Counted from the first letter of the stretch, positions 44,478-54,323 are shown. The stretch is DNA of 64,000 bases from Butyricimonas sp. Marseille-P3923 (GCF_900184685.1 NZ_FXXL01000006.1:62001-126000), one strand, 5' to 3'. Notes: generated by a model not told the origin, from the letters alone. Made by a program: numbers and translations.

Positions 44478-46580
44478 ATGAAAAACAAATTAAGATTTCT
44501 AGTTATAGCAATACTATTCCCTTTATTACTTTGTGCGCAAAAAGCAGATTCTTTAAAACACGCATGGAACAAAACTTTTTCTTCCTCTGTAGAAATTGTC
44601 AATCAATACAAACAGAACCAACAGGGATTAAGCCCGGAAGCATCAATGCGCAACACTTGCTACATGATACTTAAAAGCGGAGAGTACATCATGTACCAAA
44701 AAGGGAATGTCGATGGAATGAACATACTATTACAACCAATCTCCCTGCCCGAACTGGAGCACCCGGTAGTAATACAATTCATGGAAAAAGAAAACACGCT
44801 TCCATTTGTCGATTACTATTTCATGATCAAAGAATTAAAGAGCGGAATCCCTTTCGATAATGCCAGAGATGGACTCACCTTCACAACAGAATTTAAAAGT
44901 CGTTCGTTAAATCGTTCCGATTACAATAAATTGGAAATGATCTTCAAAAGTTCAAATGAACACTTGAAATCAACCTATCTGGAAAAGTTTAAAGCCCTAT
45001 TCCGCAACTATGGATGCACGGACAATATGTACAAACTCAAACCTGTCATTCAAAATTATATTCCGGACTCTCCTCAAAAAAATGAAGTATTAAACCTGTA
45101 CTATCGCTACGAGAAAATACGGACAGGACAACCCGCACCGACTCCTGTATTAAAAGACGCCACAGGCAAAGAATACAATTTTAAAGATTTCTCTGGCAAA
45201 GTTATTGTTGTCGACGTGTGGGCTACATGGTGTTGCGTGTGCATCGAAAAAATGCCCGCATTCATGCAACTACGGGATGAGTTCAAAAATAATGACAACG
45301 TGGTATTCCTGACCGTATCCATTGATCGTAAAAGCGCTCGCGCCAAATGGCTAAAGGCTATAGAGGACAACAACATGACCGGAATGTTAAACCTGATTCC
45401 CAATCAAGATGAAGAATCTGCTTTTGAATCCGCTTATTGTATTCCCAGCGTTCCGCGTTACCTTGTTATAGACAGAAACGGGAAAATCGTAGATGCCTAC
45501 GCCCCCTCCCCCGGTATTGAATTAAAAGAAATGATAACCAATACCTTGAACAAAGCGCAAGAAGGTACCCGGTGGGAAAACCTTTCTTTTCAGGAAGCCT
45601 TGGCAAAATCCAAAGACACGGGCAAAAAACTATTTGTAGACTGTTACACGAAAACCTGTGGTCCCTGTAAATACATGGTAAAAGCCATATTCCCGTTAAA
45701 AGAAGTCGGAGAATATTTTAACACGAACCACGTGTGTATCATGAAAGACATGGAAGAAGGCGACGGAATTGAAATCGGTAAAAAATACAACGTGCAAGTC
45801 TATCCCACGTACCTGATACTAAACGCGGACGGTAGCATCTATTGCCGTCTGGACGGGGGAGCTGTATCCAGCCCGAAAGAAGACTTCGTGCAGAAAGTAA
45901 AAGATGCTATCGAATTGGCCGAATTAAATAAAAAATACCTCGACGGCACAAGAGATCAAGCATTCTTAGAAAAATATATCGCTTTTCTGCAAACACATGA
46001 TAGAACCCGGCTCCAAAAAATAATGAGTGAAACTATGCCGGGAATGGGGGTAAAGAAATTATGTGAGTCTCAAAACTGGAACTTAATAAAAAACGAAATA
46101 ACCGACATTGACACGCCTCTATTCCGCTACTTGTTAAACAATCGAAAGAGTTTTACTAAAAAGATAGGGCAAAAGGAAGTGGAAGAAAAAATCATGTCCG
46201 CCTACCAGAATGAATTCCGCGTATTCAAGATGATGGGTATCGACTACGAAAAACGTATGGCAGACTTAAAGCAACTGGAAAAAGATTCTTATAACGGAGC
46301 CGTGACATTAAGATATAGTATGCTATTTCGCCATATTATAGACAACAAAATCGAGAATCGGGTAAATGAACTATTAAACGTATTGCGACACGGGATTCAA
46401 CGTCTTGCTTCTCCGAAGGATCAAATGGCGGTATTGAGAGAACTAAACGGCTTTGAACAATTGGCAACCTCGCGACAAAAAACAGAGGCTTGTCAATATC
46501 TTAAAGACATCAGCAAAAGTCTTCCATCTAACAACACAGGATACATAGACAGAATAGTAAAGCGCTTTTCTCAAAATTAA
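44478..46580 (+). CDS. Envelope protein with two thioredoxin domains
   Basis: 700-aa exported protein (signal MKNKLRFLVIAILFPLLLC). The first thioredoxin/TlpA domain (~215-345) has VVDVWATWCCVCIEKMP, a WCxxC active site with an unusual CCVC. The second (~370-470) has DCYTKTCGPCKYMVKAIF, the classical CGPC. A long helical C-terminal region follows without a recognised family. It is likely a periplasmic thiol-disulfide protein. It is the last gene of the SusCD unit; the terminator at 46613-46650 follows. Confidence 0.87.
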   Translation: MKNKLRFLVIAILFPLLLCAQKADSLKHAWNKTFSSSVEIVNQYKQNQQGLSPEASMRNTCYMILKSGEYIMYQKGNVDGMNILLQPISLPELEHPVVIQFMEKENTLPFVDYYFMIKELKSGIPFDNARDGLTFTTEFKSRSLNRSDYNKLEMIFKSSNEHLKSTYLEKFKALFRNYGCTDNMYKLKPVIQNYIPDSPQKNEVLNLYYRYEKIRTGQPAPTPVLKDATGKEYNFKDFSGKVIVVDVWATWCCVCIEKMPAFMQLRDEFKNNDNVVFLTVSIDRKSARAKWLKAIEDNNMTGMLNLIPNQDEESAFESAYCIPSVPRYLVIDRNGKIVDAYAPSPGIELKEMITNTLNKAQEGTRWENLSFQEALAKSKDTGKKLFVDCYTKTCGPCKYMVKAIFPLKEVGEYFNTNHVCIMKDMEEGDGIEIGKKYNVQVYPTYLILNADGSIYCRLDGGAVSSPKEDFVQKVKDAIELAELNKKYLDGTRDQAFLEKYIAFLQTHDRTRLQKIMSETMPGMGVKKLCESQNWNLIKNEITDIDTPLFRYLLNNRKSFTKKIGQKEVEEKIMSAYQNEFRVFKMMGIDYEKRMADLKQLEKDSYNGAVTLRYSMLFRHIIDNKIENRVNELLNVLRHGIQRLASPKDQMAVLRELNGFEQLATSRQKTEACQYLKDISKSLPSNNTGYIDRIVKRFSQN

Positions 46581-46612
46581 AAAAGGAACAAACTTCTCTA
46601 TTCAAAACACCG

Positions 46613-46650
46613 GGAACAATTCATCATAATTTGAATTGTTCCTTTATTAT
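46613..46650 (+). terminator. Terminator overlapping the convergent phosphopantetheinyl transferase 3' end
   Basis: GGAACAATTCA (46613-46623) and TGAATTGTTCC (46632-46642) form a perfect 11-bp stem followed by TTTATTATTT. It overlaps the last codons of the minus-strand gene. Confidence 0.8.
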
Positions 46651-47316
46651 TTCATCCAAAATCACTTCCCGCACCCCGGGGATCTGCTCCTGTACACTAC
46701 ACACGTGACAAGCATACGCCATATCTATAGAACAAGGATAAACATATAAAGGCAATTCCCTCGTTCCCTCTGACAATGAAATTTTTCCATCTGAAAACCG
46801 CACGACAAAACTATTCAATGGGCGGGTTAATCCCGTACCGGTATATTTAAGGAAACTCTCCTTGACCGACCAGTAATCGTAGAACAATTTATCTTGTTCA
46901 ACTCCGGAAGCAACTTCCAATTCCCGTACTTCCCGTGCGTGAAAGAAACGCCCGGCAACCTCCATTCTCGCCTTCGACCGCTTTTCAATATCTACACCGA
47001 TCTCCCCATCGGAAACGGCACACACCACGTAAATCCCCGAATGAGAAATATTAAAAAAAACACCCTCCCGCTCCGCAACAAAAGGCTTTCCTTTCTCCCC
47101 CCGGGCAAACCGATAACTCCCGAAGGGCATTCTGAAATATTTCCTTAACGCGAAAACAGTTAAGGCTTCGCCAAGTACCCGACGTATAGCAACACCCTTA
47201 TTTCTAAAGCTCCCCGCTTCAACCAAACACTCTTCCGACACTTTATCTTGCAAAGAAGTGAACACCTCGTCATACATTTCATCTGACGGAACCCGGATAA
47301 ATAATACTTTTATCAT
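46624..47316 (-). CDS. 4'-phosphopantetheinyl transferase (Sfp type)
   Basis: Transfers phosphopantetheine from CoA to a carrier-protein serine. The 230-aa protein has the two signature motifs: IGVDIEKRSKA (Mg ligands) and WSVKESFLKYTGTGL. It could be the cell's main activator of acyl carrier protein or serve a secondary pathway; no carrier protein or synthase gene is nearby. A TAACTTTG promoter box ends 4 bp upstream of the ATG. Confidence 0.92.
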   Translation of the reverse strand: MIKVLFIRVPSDEMYDEVFTSLQDKVSEECLVEAGSFRNKGVAIRRVLGEALTVFALRKYFRMPFGSYRFARGEKGKPFVAEREGVFFNISHSGIYVVCAVSDGEIGVDIEKRSKARMEVAGRFFHAREVRELEVASGVEQDKLFYDYWSVKESFLKYTGTGLTRPLNSFVVRFSDGKISLSEGTRELPLYVYPCSIDMAYACHVCSVQEQIPGVREVILDEIIKEQFKL

Positions 47317-47320
47317 GATG

Positions 47321-47328
47321 CAAAGTTA
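47321..47328 (-). promoter_or_regulatory. -7 promoter box very close to the transferase start
   Basis: Minus strand TAACTTTG ends at 47321 and the ATG begins at 47316. Normal spacing would place transcription start at about 47314, so the message would be leaderless or begin inside the start codon. Confidence 0.4.
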
Positions 47329-47485
47329 GAAAAGATATAAATAACACCTCCCTCCAATGAACAAATATTCCAGAAAACCTAATAAACACGGGGCTCTTAA
47401 CGTTATTTTAAAATACAACGAAGAAAAATTTAAGAAAATATTCACATTTATGGTCGAAAAACTTGTTTATATCATTTTTATCTTC

Positions 47486-47493
47486 TACTTTTG
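47486..47493 (+). promoter_or_regulatory. -7 promoter box for the first TonB gene
   Basis: TACTTTTG, with CTTG 20 bp upstream as a weak -33; predicted leader about 39 nt. Confidence 0.5.
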
Positions 47494-47538
47494 AAACATC
47501 AAATTAACGTTTAGATAACATTTCAAAAACGCAAGGTC

Positions 47539-48234
47539 ATGGAAGCAAAAAAAACATCCCGTTCCAATTTGGAAAACAAGCGGTTCATTTTCCGCGAGAT
47601 AGGGCTTGTTGTAGCTCTTGCAGTCGTGTTTTTTGCCTTTGAGACAAAATTCTACCAAGAAGAAACAAAAGAAATCATTCTCGTGGATACAGAGACCATT
47701 GAAGATGACGTTCTCCCGATAGTAGTACCTCAACAAGCATCCAGACCGTTACCCAAGATCAAAATGATGCCGATCGATTATATCGACATCGTGAACGAGG
47801 AATTGGAATTGGATGATCCGGACATCATTGACGTTACCGAAAGTCAAAACGGCTCGATAAACGGCATCGAAGGTATAGAAGATCAATATTCGACCGGTAC
47901 GGGAGATGAAGAATTTGATGAAACTATACCATTTCTTAACCCGGAGCTCATGCCCAAATTTAACGGAGATTTAAACAAATGGCTTAGGAAAAACTTAAAT
48001 TACCCGGAAAGAGCAAGAGAAAGCGGAGTTCAAGGAAAAATATTTATTGAATTTATCGTTGAAAAAGACGGTAGCATTACTGCGGCAAAAGTGTTAAGAT
48101 CCGTTCATCCGGACTTGGATCGCGAAGCACTTCGAGTGGTAAACTCCATGCCGAAATGGAAACCGGGAATGCAAAGAGATAAGACCGTAAGGGTGAAATT
48201 TACTATCCCTATCACATTCCGCATCAGTTACTAG
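47539..48234 (+). CDS. TonB-family energy transducer, paralogue 1
   Basis: 231-aa inner-membrane protein with one N-terminal helix (~21-36, IGLVVALAVVFFAFE) and a C-terminal TonB domain (~140-230, LNYPERARESGVQGKIFIEF). It transmits proton-motive force to TonB-dependent receptors. This copy lacks the polyproline stretch found in paralogues 2-4 and is the most divergent. The pre-helix motif EAKKTSRSNLENKRFIFREI is shared with the others. A terminator follows at 48272. Confidence 0.9.
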   Translation: MEAKKTSRSNLENKRFIFREIGLVVALAVVFFAFETKFYQEETKEIILVDTETIEDDVLPIVVPQQASRPLPKIKMMPIDYIDIVNEELELDDPDIIDVTESQNGSINGIEGIEDQYSTGTGDEEFDETIPFLNPELMPKFNGDLNKWLRKNLNYPERARESGVQGKIFIEFIVEKDGSITAAKVLRSVHPDLDREALRVVNSMPKWKPGMQRDKTVRVKFTIPITFRISY

Positions 48235-48271
48235 AAACATACAGTGATTTACATACAATACGAACATCCCG

Positions 48272-48304
48272 AAAAAGGACAATCTAAGTGGTTGTCCTTT
48301 TTTA
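48272..48304 (+). terminator. Terminator after TonB paralogue 1
   Basis: AAAAAGGACAA - 9-base loop - TTGTCCTTTTT, perfect 11-bp stem with its own T tract. Confidence 0.88.
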
Positions 48305-48436
48305 CTTCTCTTTATCCATGAAGCTAAATCTAACATTTCCAATAAAAAAAGAGCAAAAAAGTTTGCATTTGCCACTAAATTTTATTATCTTTACAGGTAC
48401 ATTACGCGAGAGTTACAGAATCTAAACAGCAAGAAT

Positions 48437-49123
48437 ATGGAAATCAAAAAAACACCCAAGGCAAACCTCGAGGGGAAGAAAGGTATCTTCTTCGAGATCG
48501 GTTTGGTCGTTGCTCTAGGTATTCTACTTTGCGCTTTCAACTGGAAGGCGACCACCGAAGTAGAAGAAGGTTTCAATACCGTGATAGATATTCCGATAGA
48601 GGAAGAAATTATCCCGTTTACTCATTCGTACTTAAAACCTCCTCCACCCCCTCCACCAGCCCCTAAATTAACCGATCTGATCGAGATCGTTGACCAAGAA
48701 CTGGACATTGACGATGAACTAGAAATCGAAGATGCCGAAGCGGACGTGGAGAATCGCACAAATTATTCTTATGACGAAACCGGAAATGGCTATGCCGACG
48801 AAGGTGATTACGAAGAAGACATATTCCGAATCGTGGAAGATATGCCCACTTTCCCGGGAGATATCAATAAATGGCTAGGTAAAAACGTGAAATACCCGGT
48901 TATCGCACAAGAAAACAACATTCAAGGCAAAGTTATCGTGCAATTCGTGATAGAGAGAGACGGTAGCATCACCGACGTGCAGGTAGTAAGGCCTGTCGAT
49001 CCTTCATTGGACAAAGAAGCCATTCGCGTAGTAAAATCCATGCCCAAATGGAAGCCCGGTAAACAAAGAGGTAAAGCTGTAAGAGTATCTTACACGGTAC
49101 CGATCAATTTCAGATTACAATAA
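48437..49123 (+). CDS. TonB-family energy transducer, paralogue 2
   Basis: 228 aa. One N-terminal helix (IGLVVALGILLCAFNW), polyproline segment PPPPPPPAPKLTDLIEIVDQ (~73-92), an acidic linker and a C-terminal TonB domain (VKYPVIAQENNIQGKVIVQF). It is very similar to paralogue 3 over its whole length, so the pair arose by recent duplication. Its own terminator follows. Confidence 0.92.
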   Translation: MEIKKTPKANLEGKKGIFFEIGLVVALGILLCAFNWKATTEVEEGFNTVIDIPIEEEIIPFTHSYLKPPPPPPPAPKLTDLIEIVDQELDIDDELEIEDAEADVENRTNYSYDETGNGYADEGDYEEDIFRIVEDMPTFPGDINKWLGKNVKYPVIAQENNIQGKVIVQFVIERDGSITDVQVVRPVDPSLDKEAIRVVKSMPKWKPGKQRGKAVRVSYTVPINFRLQ

Positions 49124-49143
49124 AAATCCAATACCTTCTGAAA

Positions 49144-49175
49144 AAGAGACTGCCAATACAGACAGTCTCTTCTAT
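49144..49175 (+). terminator. Terminator after TonB paralogue 2
   Basis: AAGAGACTG (49144-49152) pairs with CAGTCTCTT (49163-49171), followed by CTATTT. Confidence 0.8.
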
Positions 49176-49320
49176 TTAAGAATATTTAAAGGAAAATCAA
49201 TCCTATATTTAACATTTTCTTCAAAAAAAAGAAGAGAACTATTGTGGTTTATACCGAATTTGATTATTTTTACCGACGCAAATTGAAGAAATATAGAGCT
49301 TATAATATTAAACTAATAAC

Positions 49321-50007
49321 ATGGAAATCAAAAAAACACCTAAGGCAGACCTAGAAGGAAAGAAAGGTATTTTCTTCGAGATCGGTCTGGTAGTGGCTCT
49401 AGGTATTCTACTTTGCGCTTTCAACTGGAAAGCCAACACGAAAGTAGAAGAAGGTTTCGTTACCGTAGCCGAAGAGCCCGTGGAAGAGGAAATCATTCCA
49501 ATTACCCAACAGATGATGAAACCGCCTCCACCTCCTCCTCCAGCTCCCAAGTTAACAGACTTGATCGAGATCGTTGACCAAGAATTGGATATCGATGAAG
49601 AACTGGAAATCGAAGACGTGGAAGCTAACGTGGAAAACCGCACTGATTATAGCTATGACTATGACGGAACCGGTTACGATGAAGGGGACTACGGTGAGGA
49701 AGATATTTTCCAAGTAGTAGAGGATATGCCCACGTTCCCGGGAGATATCAATAAATGGTTAGGTAAAAACGTGAAATACCCGGTTATTGCACAAGAAAAC
49801 AATATCCAAGGTAGAGTTACCGTACAATTCGTGATCGAGAGAGACGGTAGCATCACTGACGTGAAAGTATTGAGAGGTGTTGACCCTTCTCTGGATAAAG
49901 AAGCCGTTCGCGTGGTAAAATCCATGCCAAAATGGAAACCCGGAAAACAGAGAGGTAAACCCGTACGAGTATCTTACACTGTACCTATCAACTTCAGATT
50001 ACAGTAA
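49321..50007 (+). CDS. TonB-family energy transducer, paralogue 3
   Basis: 228 aa, same architecture as paralogue 2: membrane helix, PPPPPPPAPKLTDLIEIVDQ, acidic Asp/Glu/Tyr-rich linker, TonB domain (MPTFPGDINKWLGKNVKYPV). It differs from paralogue 2 mainly in the linker. The short terminator at 50028 separates it from hflX. Confidence 0.92.
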   Translation: MEIKKTPKADLEGKKGIFFEIGLVVALGILLCAFNWKANTKVEEGFVTVAEEPVEEEIIPITQQMMKPPPPPPPAPKLTDLIEIVDQELDIDEELEIEDVEANVENRTDYSYDYDGTGYDEGDYGEEDIFQVVEDMPTFPGDINKWLGKNVKYPVIAQENNIQGRVTVQFVIERDGSITDVKVLRGVDPSLDKEAVRVVKSMPKWKPGKQRGKPVRVSYTVPINFRLQ

Positions 50008-50027
50008 GAAAGACACTTTAAACTAAT

Positions 50028-50061
50028 AAAGGGGCTGTCGTTCATCGTCAGCCCTTTCTTT
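50028..50061 (+). terminator. Terminator between TonB paralogue 3 and hflX
   Basis: AAAGGGGCTG pairs with CAGCCCTTT (one bulged G), followed by CTTTTCCTT. The hflX ATG is only ~10 bp further. Confidence 0.7.
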
Positions 50062-50070
50062 TCCTTATAT

Positions 50071-51291
50071 ATGAGCGATTATTTTTACACTAAAAAAGAA
50101 GCAGAAAAAGCAATTCTTGTAGGCGTAGCGCTACAATCAGAAAATATCAGCTACGATACCATGTGCGAATACTTGGACGAACTCGCTTTTCTGGCAGAAA
50201 CAGCAGGAGCGGAAACAGTGAAAATATTCACACAAAATTTGGATAAACCGGTAACGGCAACCTTCGTGGGAAAGGGTAAGCTGGAAGAAATCAAAAACTA
50301 CGTCGAAGAAAACGACATTGACTTGATTATTTTCGACGATGAACTCAGCCCGACACAACTCCGGAATATCGAACGGGAATTAAAAGGCAGGAAAGTCCTC
50401 GACCGCACGAACCTGATCCTTGACATTTTCGCTAAAAGAGCCCGTACCGCAGAAGCAAGAGCCCAAGTGGAACTTGCCCAGTACCAGTATTTACTCCCGC
50501 GACTGACAGGTATGTGGACTCACTTGGAAAGACAAAAAGGAGGTATCGGTCTACGCGGTCCCGGGGAAACGGAAATAGAGACCGACCGACGCATCATCCG
50601 GGATAAAATTACCCGCTTGAAAGAACAACTGGAAAAGATCGACAAGCAAATGGTCACGCAGCGCAAGAACCGGGGTAAACTGGTACGTGTGGCTCTCGTG
50701 GGATATACCAATGTCGGCAAATCCACCTTGATGAACCTTTTAAGCAAATCGGAAGTGTTTGCGGAGAACAAACTCTTCGCCACGCTCGATACAACCGTCC
50801 GGAAAATCGCTATAAAGAACGTACCGTTTCTTTTAGCCGACACAGTAGGGTTTATTCGTAAACTTCCTCATCATCTGGTAGAGTCCTTTAAATCGACTCT
50901 GGACGAGGTGAGAGAAGCCGATGTAATTCTCCATGTAGTAGACATATCACACCCTCAATTCGAAGATCAGGTAAGGATTGTGAATGAAACTTTAAGTGAA
51001 CTCATCGACACCCCGAAACCAACGATCACCGTGTTCAATAAAATAGACGCCTTTACCTACACGAAAAAGGACGAAGACGACCTGACACCCATTGAGCGCA
51101 AAAATTACAGCCTGGATGACCTGAAACAAATGTGGATGTCCAAGCAGGGTGGGGAAACGGTCTATATCTCGGCAAAGGGAAAAGAGAACATTGATGAACT
51201 AAAGGAAAAACTATACGATATCGTGAAAGATATCCATTCCGCACGTTTCCCTTTCAACGATTTCCTGTATCAAGAATACGAAGAAGAATAG
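50071..51291 (+). CDS. hflX: GTPase HflX
   Basis: 406-aa ribosome-associated GTPase that splits stalled or hibernating ribosomes. The N-terminal HflX domain (FVGKGKLEEIKNYVEENDID, GRKVLDRTNLILDIFAKRA) and linker (ERQKGGIGLRGPGETEIETD) precede the G domain: G1 GYTNVGKST, G3 DTVGFI, G4 NKID. Length is typical. It sits within the TonB-paralogue array although unrelated in function. Confidence 0.96.
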   Translation: MSDYFYTKKEAEKAILVGVALQSENISYDTMCEYLDELAFLAETAGAETVKIFTQNLDKPVTATFVGKGKLEEIKNYVEENDIDLIIFDDELSPTQLRNIERELKGRKVLDRTNLILDIFAKRARTAEARAQVELAQYQYLLPRLTGMWTHLERQKGGIGLRGPGETEIETDRRIIRDKITRLKEQLEKIDKQMVTQRKNRGKLVRVALVGYTNVGKSTLMNLLSKSEVFAENKLFATLDTTVRKIAIKNVPFLLADTVGFIRKLPHHLVESFKSTLDEVREADVILHVVDISHPQFEDQVRIVNETLSELIDTPKPTITVFNKIDAFTYTKKDEDDLTPIERKNYSLDDLKQMWMSKQGGETVYISAKGKENIDELKEKLYDIVKDIHSARFPFNDFLYQEYEEE

Positions 51292-51311
51292 TTCGGGCAA
51301 CTGTTTTAACC

Positions 51312-51383
51312 GTAAAATCCTTATAATTTATAAAGTCCATAAGATCAGCACCAATCGGCTATCTTATGGACTTTACAGTTTTA
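51312..51383 (+). terminator. Long hairpin after hflX built from nonamer repeats
   Basis: TAAAGTCCATAAGAT pairs with ATCTTATGGACTTTA (51361-51375); outer GTAAAA/TTTTAC also pair. The unit resembles the 9-bp-period family at 29147 and 52249. Confidence 0.7.
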
Positions 51384-51511
51384 CTAACCATAACAATTCC
51401 AGAGTTTTTTGACTAATTCACTTCTTTTACGGAAAAGTAAACCAACATATTTGGCTTTTCGGCTAACTTTTTGTATATTAGAGGTAAAAGCTTAACTAAG
51501 ACAATTAAGTT

Positions 51512-52225
51512 ATGGAAGTAAAGAAATCATCTAAAGCGAGTCTCGAAAACAAAAAGGGTATCTTCTTCGAGATAGGTCTAATCCTAGCATTAGCCTCTCT
51601 ACTCTTTGCTTTCGAATGGAGAACTAACGTGAAGGTTGAAGAAGGCTTCATAACGGTCGCGGAAGAGCCGCTGGAAGAGGAGATTATTCCCATCACCCAA
51701 CAATCACTGATGAGACCACCCCCTCCCCCTCCTCCCGCTCCTAGGTTGACTGACCTTATGCAGATTGTTGACGAAGAATTGGATATCGATGACATGCTCG
51801 AAATCGAAGATGCCGAATCTAATGTCGGGAATCAAAACTCATACGGTAACAATTATTCCGGAAGTAGTATGGGAGACTATGATAGCTATGGAGATGGTGA
51901 ATACACGGGAGAATCGGATATATTCGTGGTCGTAGAGGATATGCCCAGATTCCCCGGCGGAGATGTACAGGCTTGGCTGTCGAAACATGTCAAATACCCG
52001 ATTATAGCGCAGGAGAACAATATTCAAGGTAGAGTAGTCGTGCAATTCGTTATCGAAAAGGACGGCAGCATCACGGATGTAAGAGTCATCAGGGCTGTCG
52101 ACCCATCACTCGATAAAGAAGCTGTGCGGGTTATTCAAACCATGCCGAAATGGCTCCCGGGGAAACAAAGAGGCAAAGCCGTAAGAGTTTCCTACACGGT
52201 ACCCATTAATTTTAAACTACAATAA
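51512..52225 (+). CDS. TonB-family energy transducer, paralogue 4
   Basis: 237 aa. N-terminal EVKKSSKASLENKKGIFFEI and helix (IGLILALASLLFAFEW), polyproline segment PPPPPPPAPRLTDLMQIVDE, a Ser/Gly/Tyr-rich linker longer than in paralogues 2 and 3, and a TonB domain (VKYPIIAQENNIQGRVVVQF). Its stop codon touches a perfect palindromic terminator. Confidence 0.92.
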   Translation: MEVKKSSKASLENKKGIFFEIGLILALASLLFAFEWRTNVKVEEGFITVAEEPLEEEIIPITQQSLMRPPPPPPPAPRLTDLMQIVDEELDIDDMLEIEDAESNVGNQNSYGNNYSGSSMGDYDSYGDGEYTGESDIFVVVEDMPRFPGGDVQAWLSKHVKYPIIAQENNIQGRVVVQFVIEKDGSITDVRVIRAVDPSLDKEAVRVIQTMPKWLPGKQRGKAVRVSYTVPINFKLQ

Positions 52226-52248
52226 AAGAGAGGCTGCAGCCTCTCTTT
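52225..52248. terminator. Perfect 24-bp palindrome, bidirectional terminator
   Basis: AAAGAGAGGCTG followed directly by CAGCCTCTCTTT, between convergent TonB paralogue 4 and tyrS. Confidence 0.85.
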
Positions 52249-52321
52249 GTTTATAAAGTTCGTAAAGTTCATAAAGTAATAGAACCTTATAAACTTTACG
52301 AACCTTATAAACTTTATAAAG
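52249..52321. repeat. 9-bp-period inverted repeat before the tyrS stop
   Basis: TTYRTAAAG-type nonamers (52249-52276) and their inverted copies (52286-52321) around a 9-base centre. Confidence 0.75.
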
Positions 52322-52325
52322 CTTT

Positions 52326-53618
52326 CTATTTCACCGTAATCAAGAAATAATTCTTTTTCCCGCTCTGCAAGAGGATGAACTTATCATCTATCAAGTACTC
52401 GGGAGTAACAATCAATTCCTGATCCTGCACTTTCTCTTTATTAATACTAATAGCATTTCCTTTTAGAGCGCGCCTAGCCTCTCCCTTGGAAGACATCATG
52501 GAAGTCTTTTCCGCCATCAAGTCCACAATATGGATACCTGCCTCCAAATCGGCTCTCTCGACATCAAATTGAGGCACCCCCTCGAACACGGACAGTAAAG
52601 TATCTTCATCCAATCTCTTCAAAGCATCTGAAGTAGCATTGCCGAAAAGGATTTGTGATGCTTCCAATGCAGACTCATAGGCTTCTTCATCGTGAATCAA
52701 ACAAGTCACCTCTTTCGCCAGTACCTTCTGCAATTTTCTCAAATGCGGAGCCTCTTGATGTTCGGCAATCAGCGCATCAATTTCAGCCGGAGGCAATATC
52801 GTGAATATTTTAATATATTTAGCGGCATCCTCATCCGTACTGTTCAACCAGAACTGGTAGAACTTGTAAGGAGAAGTCCGTTTCGGATCTAACCAGATGT
52901 TACCCGATTCCGTCTTTCCAAATTTCTTTCCGTCACTTTTGGTCATCAACGGCCACGTGAAACCGTAAGCCTCACCCCCGTCCTTGCGGCGGATCAACTC
53001 ACCCCCGGTTGTGATATTTCCCCATTGGTCGGAACCTCCTACTTGTAACAAACAATTATAATTCCGACGTAAATAAAGGAAATCATATCCCTGCACCAAT
53101 TGATAGGTAAATTCAGTAAAAGACAATCCTTGTGTAGAATCAGCACTCAACCGTTTTTTCACGGACTCTTTTGACATCATATAGTTTACGGTAATATGTT
53201 TTCCCACCTCCCGGATAAAATCAAGGAAAGAGAAATTCTTCATCCAATCGTAATTATTCACCATAATCGCAGCGTTGGATGCATCCGAGTTGAAATCAAT
53301 AAACTTGGATAATTGAGCCTTGATCCCCGCCATATTCTTTTGGATCGTTTCTTCATCAAGCAGATTACGTTCCAAGGATTTGCCGCTAGGATCACCGATC
53401 ATTCCAGTGGCTCCCCCGATAACAAAGATGGGTTTGTGACCTGCCATTTGCAAATGCTTCATCATCATCACCGAAACCAGATGCCCGATATGTAATGAAT
53501 CAGCCGTCGGATCGATCCCCACGTAAGCAGTCGTTAACTCTTTTGCAAGTTGCTCTTCAGTACCCGGGATAATACTATGAACCATCCCTCTCCATCTTAG
53601 TTCTTCTACAAAATTCAT
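52326..53618 (-). CDS. tyrS: Tyrosyl-tRNA synthetase
   Basis: Charges tRNA-Tyr; class I synthetase of 430 aa, bacterial length. The HIGH motif is in [14 protein letters not shown], the second signature reads [12 protein letters not shown], and a C-terminal S4-like RNA-binding domain follows ([20 protein letters not shown]). Convergent with TonB paralogue 4; cvpA lies 36 bp upstream on the same strand. Confidence 0.97.
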   Translation of the reverse strand: MNFVEELRWRGMVHSIIPGTEEQLAKELTTAYVGIDPTADSLHIGHLVSVMMMKHLQMAGHKPIFVIGGATGMIGDPSGKSLERNLLDEETIQKNMAGIKAQLSKFIDFNSDASNAAIMVNNYDWMKNFSFLDFIREVGKHITVNYMMSKESVKKRLSADSTQGLSFTEFTYQLVQGYDFLYLRRNYNCLLQVGGSDQWGNITTGGELIRRKDGGEAYGFTWPLMTKSDGKKFGKTESGNIWLDPKRTSPYKFYQFWLNSTDEDAAKYIKIFTILPPAEIDALIAEHQEAPHLRKLQKVLAKEVTCLIHDEEAYESALEASQILFGNATSDALKRLDEDTLLSVFEGVPQFDVERADLEAGIHIVDLMAEKTSMMSSKGEARRALKGNAISINKEKVQDQELIVTPEYLIDDKFILLQSGKKNYFLITVK

Positions 53619-53654
53619 CGATTCTTAAATTTATATGTTCGTATTCGTTCCAAA

Positions 53655-54134
53655 TTATTTAAAAGCGCTCTCGTAAACGCCATTCGCGAAGTTAACAAAA
53701 GGTTGATACAATAGACTATCACTTTTTGTTTTTACTGAGATAAATTCATAACGATTGTCCATCGCGTTCACGATAAAAAGAATCACGCATACCACGATTG
53801 CCGATTTCAACACGCCCATCACGATCCCGAACAGTTTATTAAACAACCCAAGCGAAACCATATCAATCAACTTCGTGAGCAATTTCCCCAACAAATGAAT
53901 CACGATAATAACCAGCAAAAAGGTAACCGCAAAAGCGATATAATAGGCATACGACTCCGGCATCGCTATAAAGTCTTTCAAAAAATCCTCCATGTTCACG
54001 GCGTATCTCAAAGAGATAAAAACCCCCAAGACCAACGCAAACAACGTTGACATCTCAACTATCAATCCTCGACTAAACCCTTTATAAGCCCCGTATACTA
54101 ACGGGAGCAATATTATCACATCAATGTAATTCAC
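53655..54134 (-). CDS. cvpA: CvpA-family membrane protein
   Basis: 159-aa inner-membrane protein with four predicted helices, beginning IDVIILLPLVYGAYKGFSRG, the family's conserved N-terminus. CvpA is linked to colicin V production and bile-salt or envelope stress resistance in other bacteria; its activity is unresolved. Promoter box at 54167-54174 gives a leader of about 26 nt; tyrS may be co-transcribed. Confidence 0.9.
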   Translation of the reverse strand: MNYIDVIILLPLVYGAYKGFSRGLIVEMSTLFALVLGVFISLRYAVNMEDFLKDFIAMPESYAYYIAFAVTFLLVIIVIHLLGKLLTKLIDMVSLGLFNKLFGIVMGVLKSAIVVCVILFIVNAMDNRYEFISVKTKSDSLLYQPFVNFANGVYESAFK

Positions 54135-54166
54135 TGTTAATTATTTAATCACATCATTTCAGCTCC

Positions 54167-54174
54167 CAAAGATA
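54167..54174 (-). promoter_or_regulatory. -7 promoter box for cvpA(-tyrS)
   Basis: Minus strand TATCTTTG matches TAnnTTTG. Confidence 0.55.
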
Positions 54175-54323
54175 AGGAATTGTCTACTCTTACACGAGTA
54201 TTCAAACCAAAATTATTCAACAAAAATATACCCGCATTCAATTTTCGGCAGTTTATGTCTTTAAACTGACAAATTCTTACTATTTTCGCAGGATATTTAT
54301 GCCAGAATCTAAATTTGATAATT

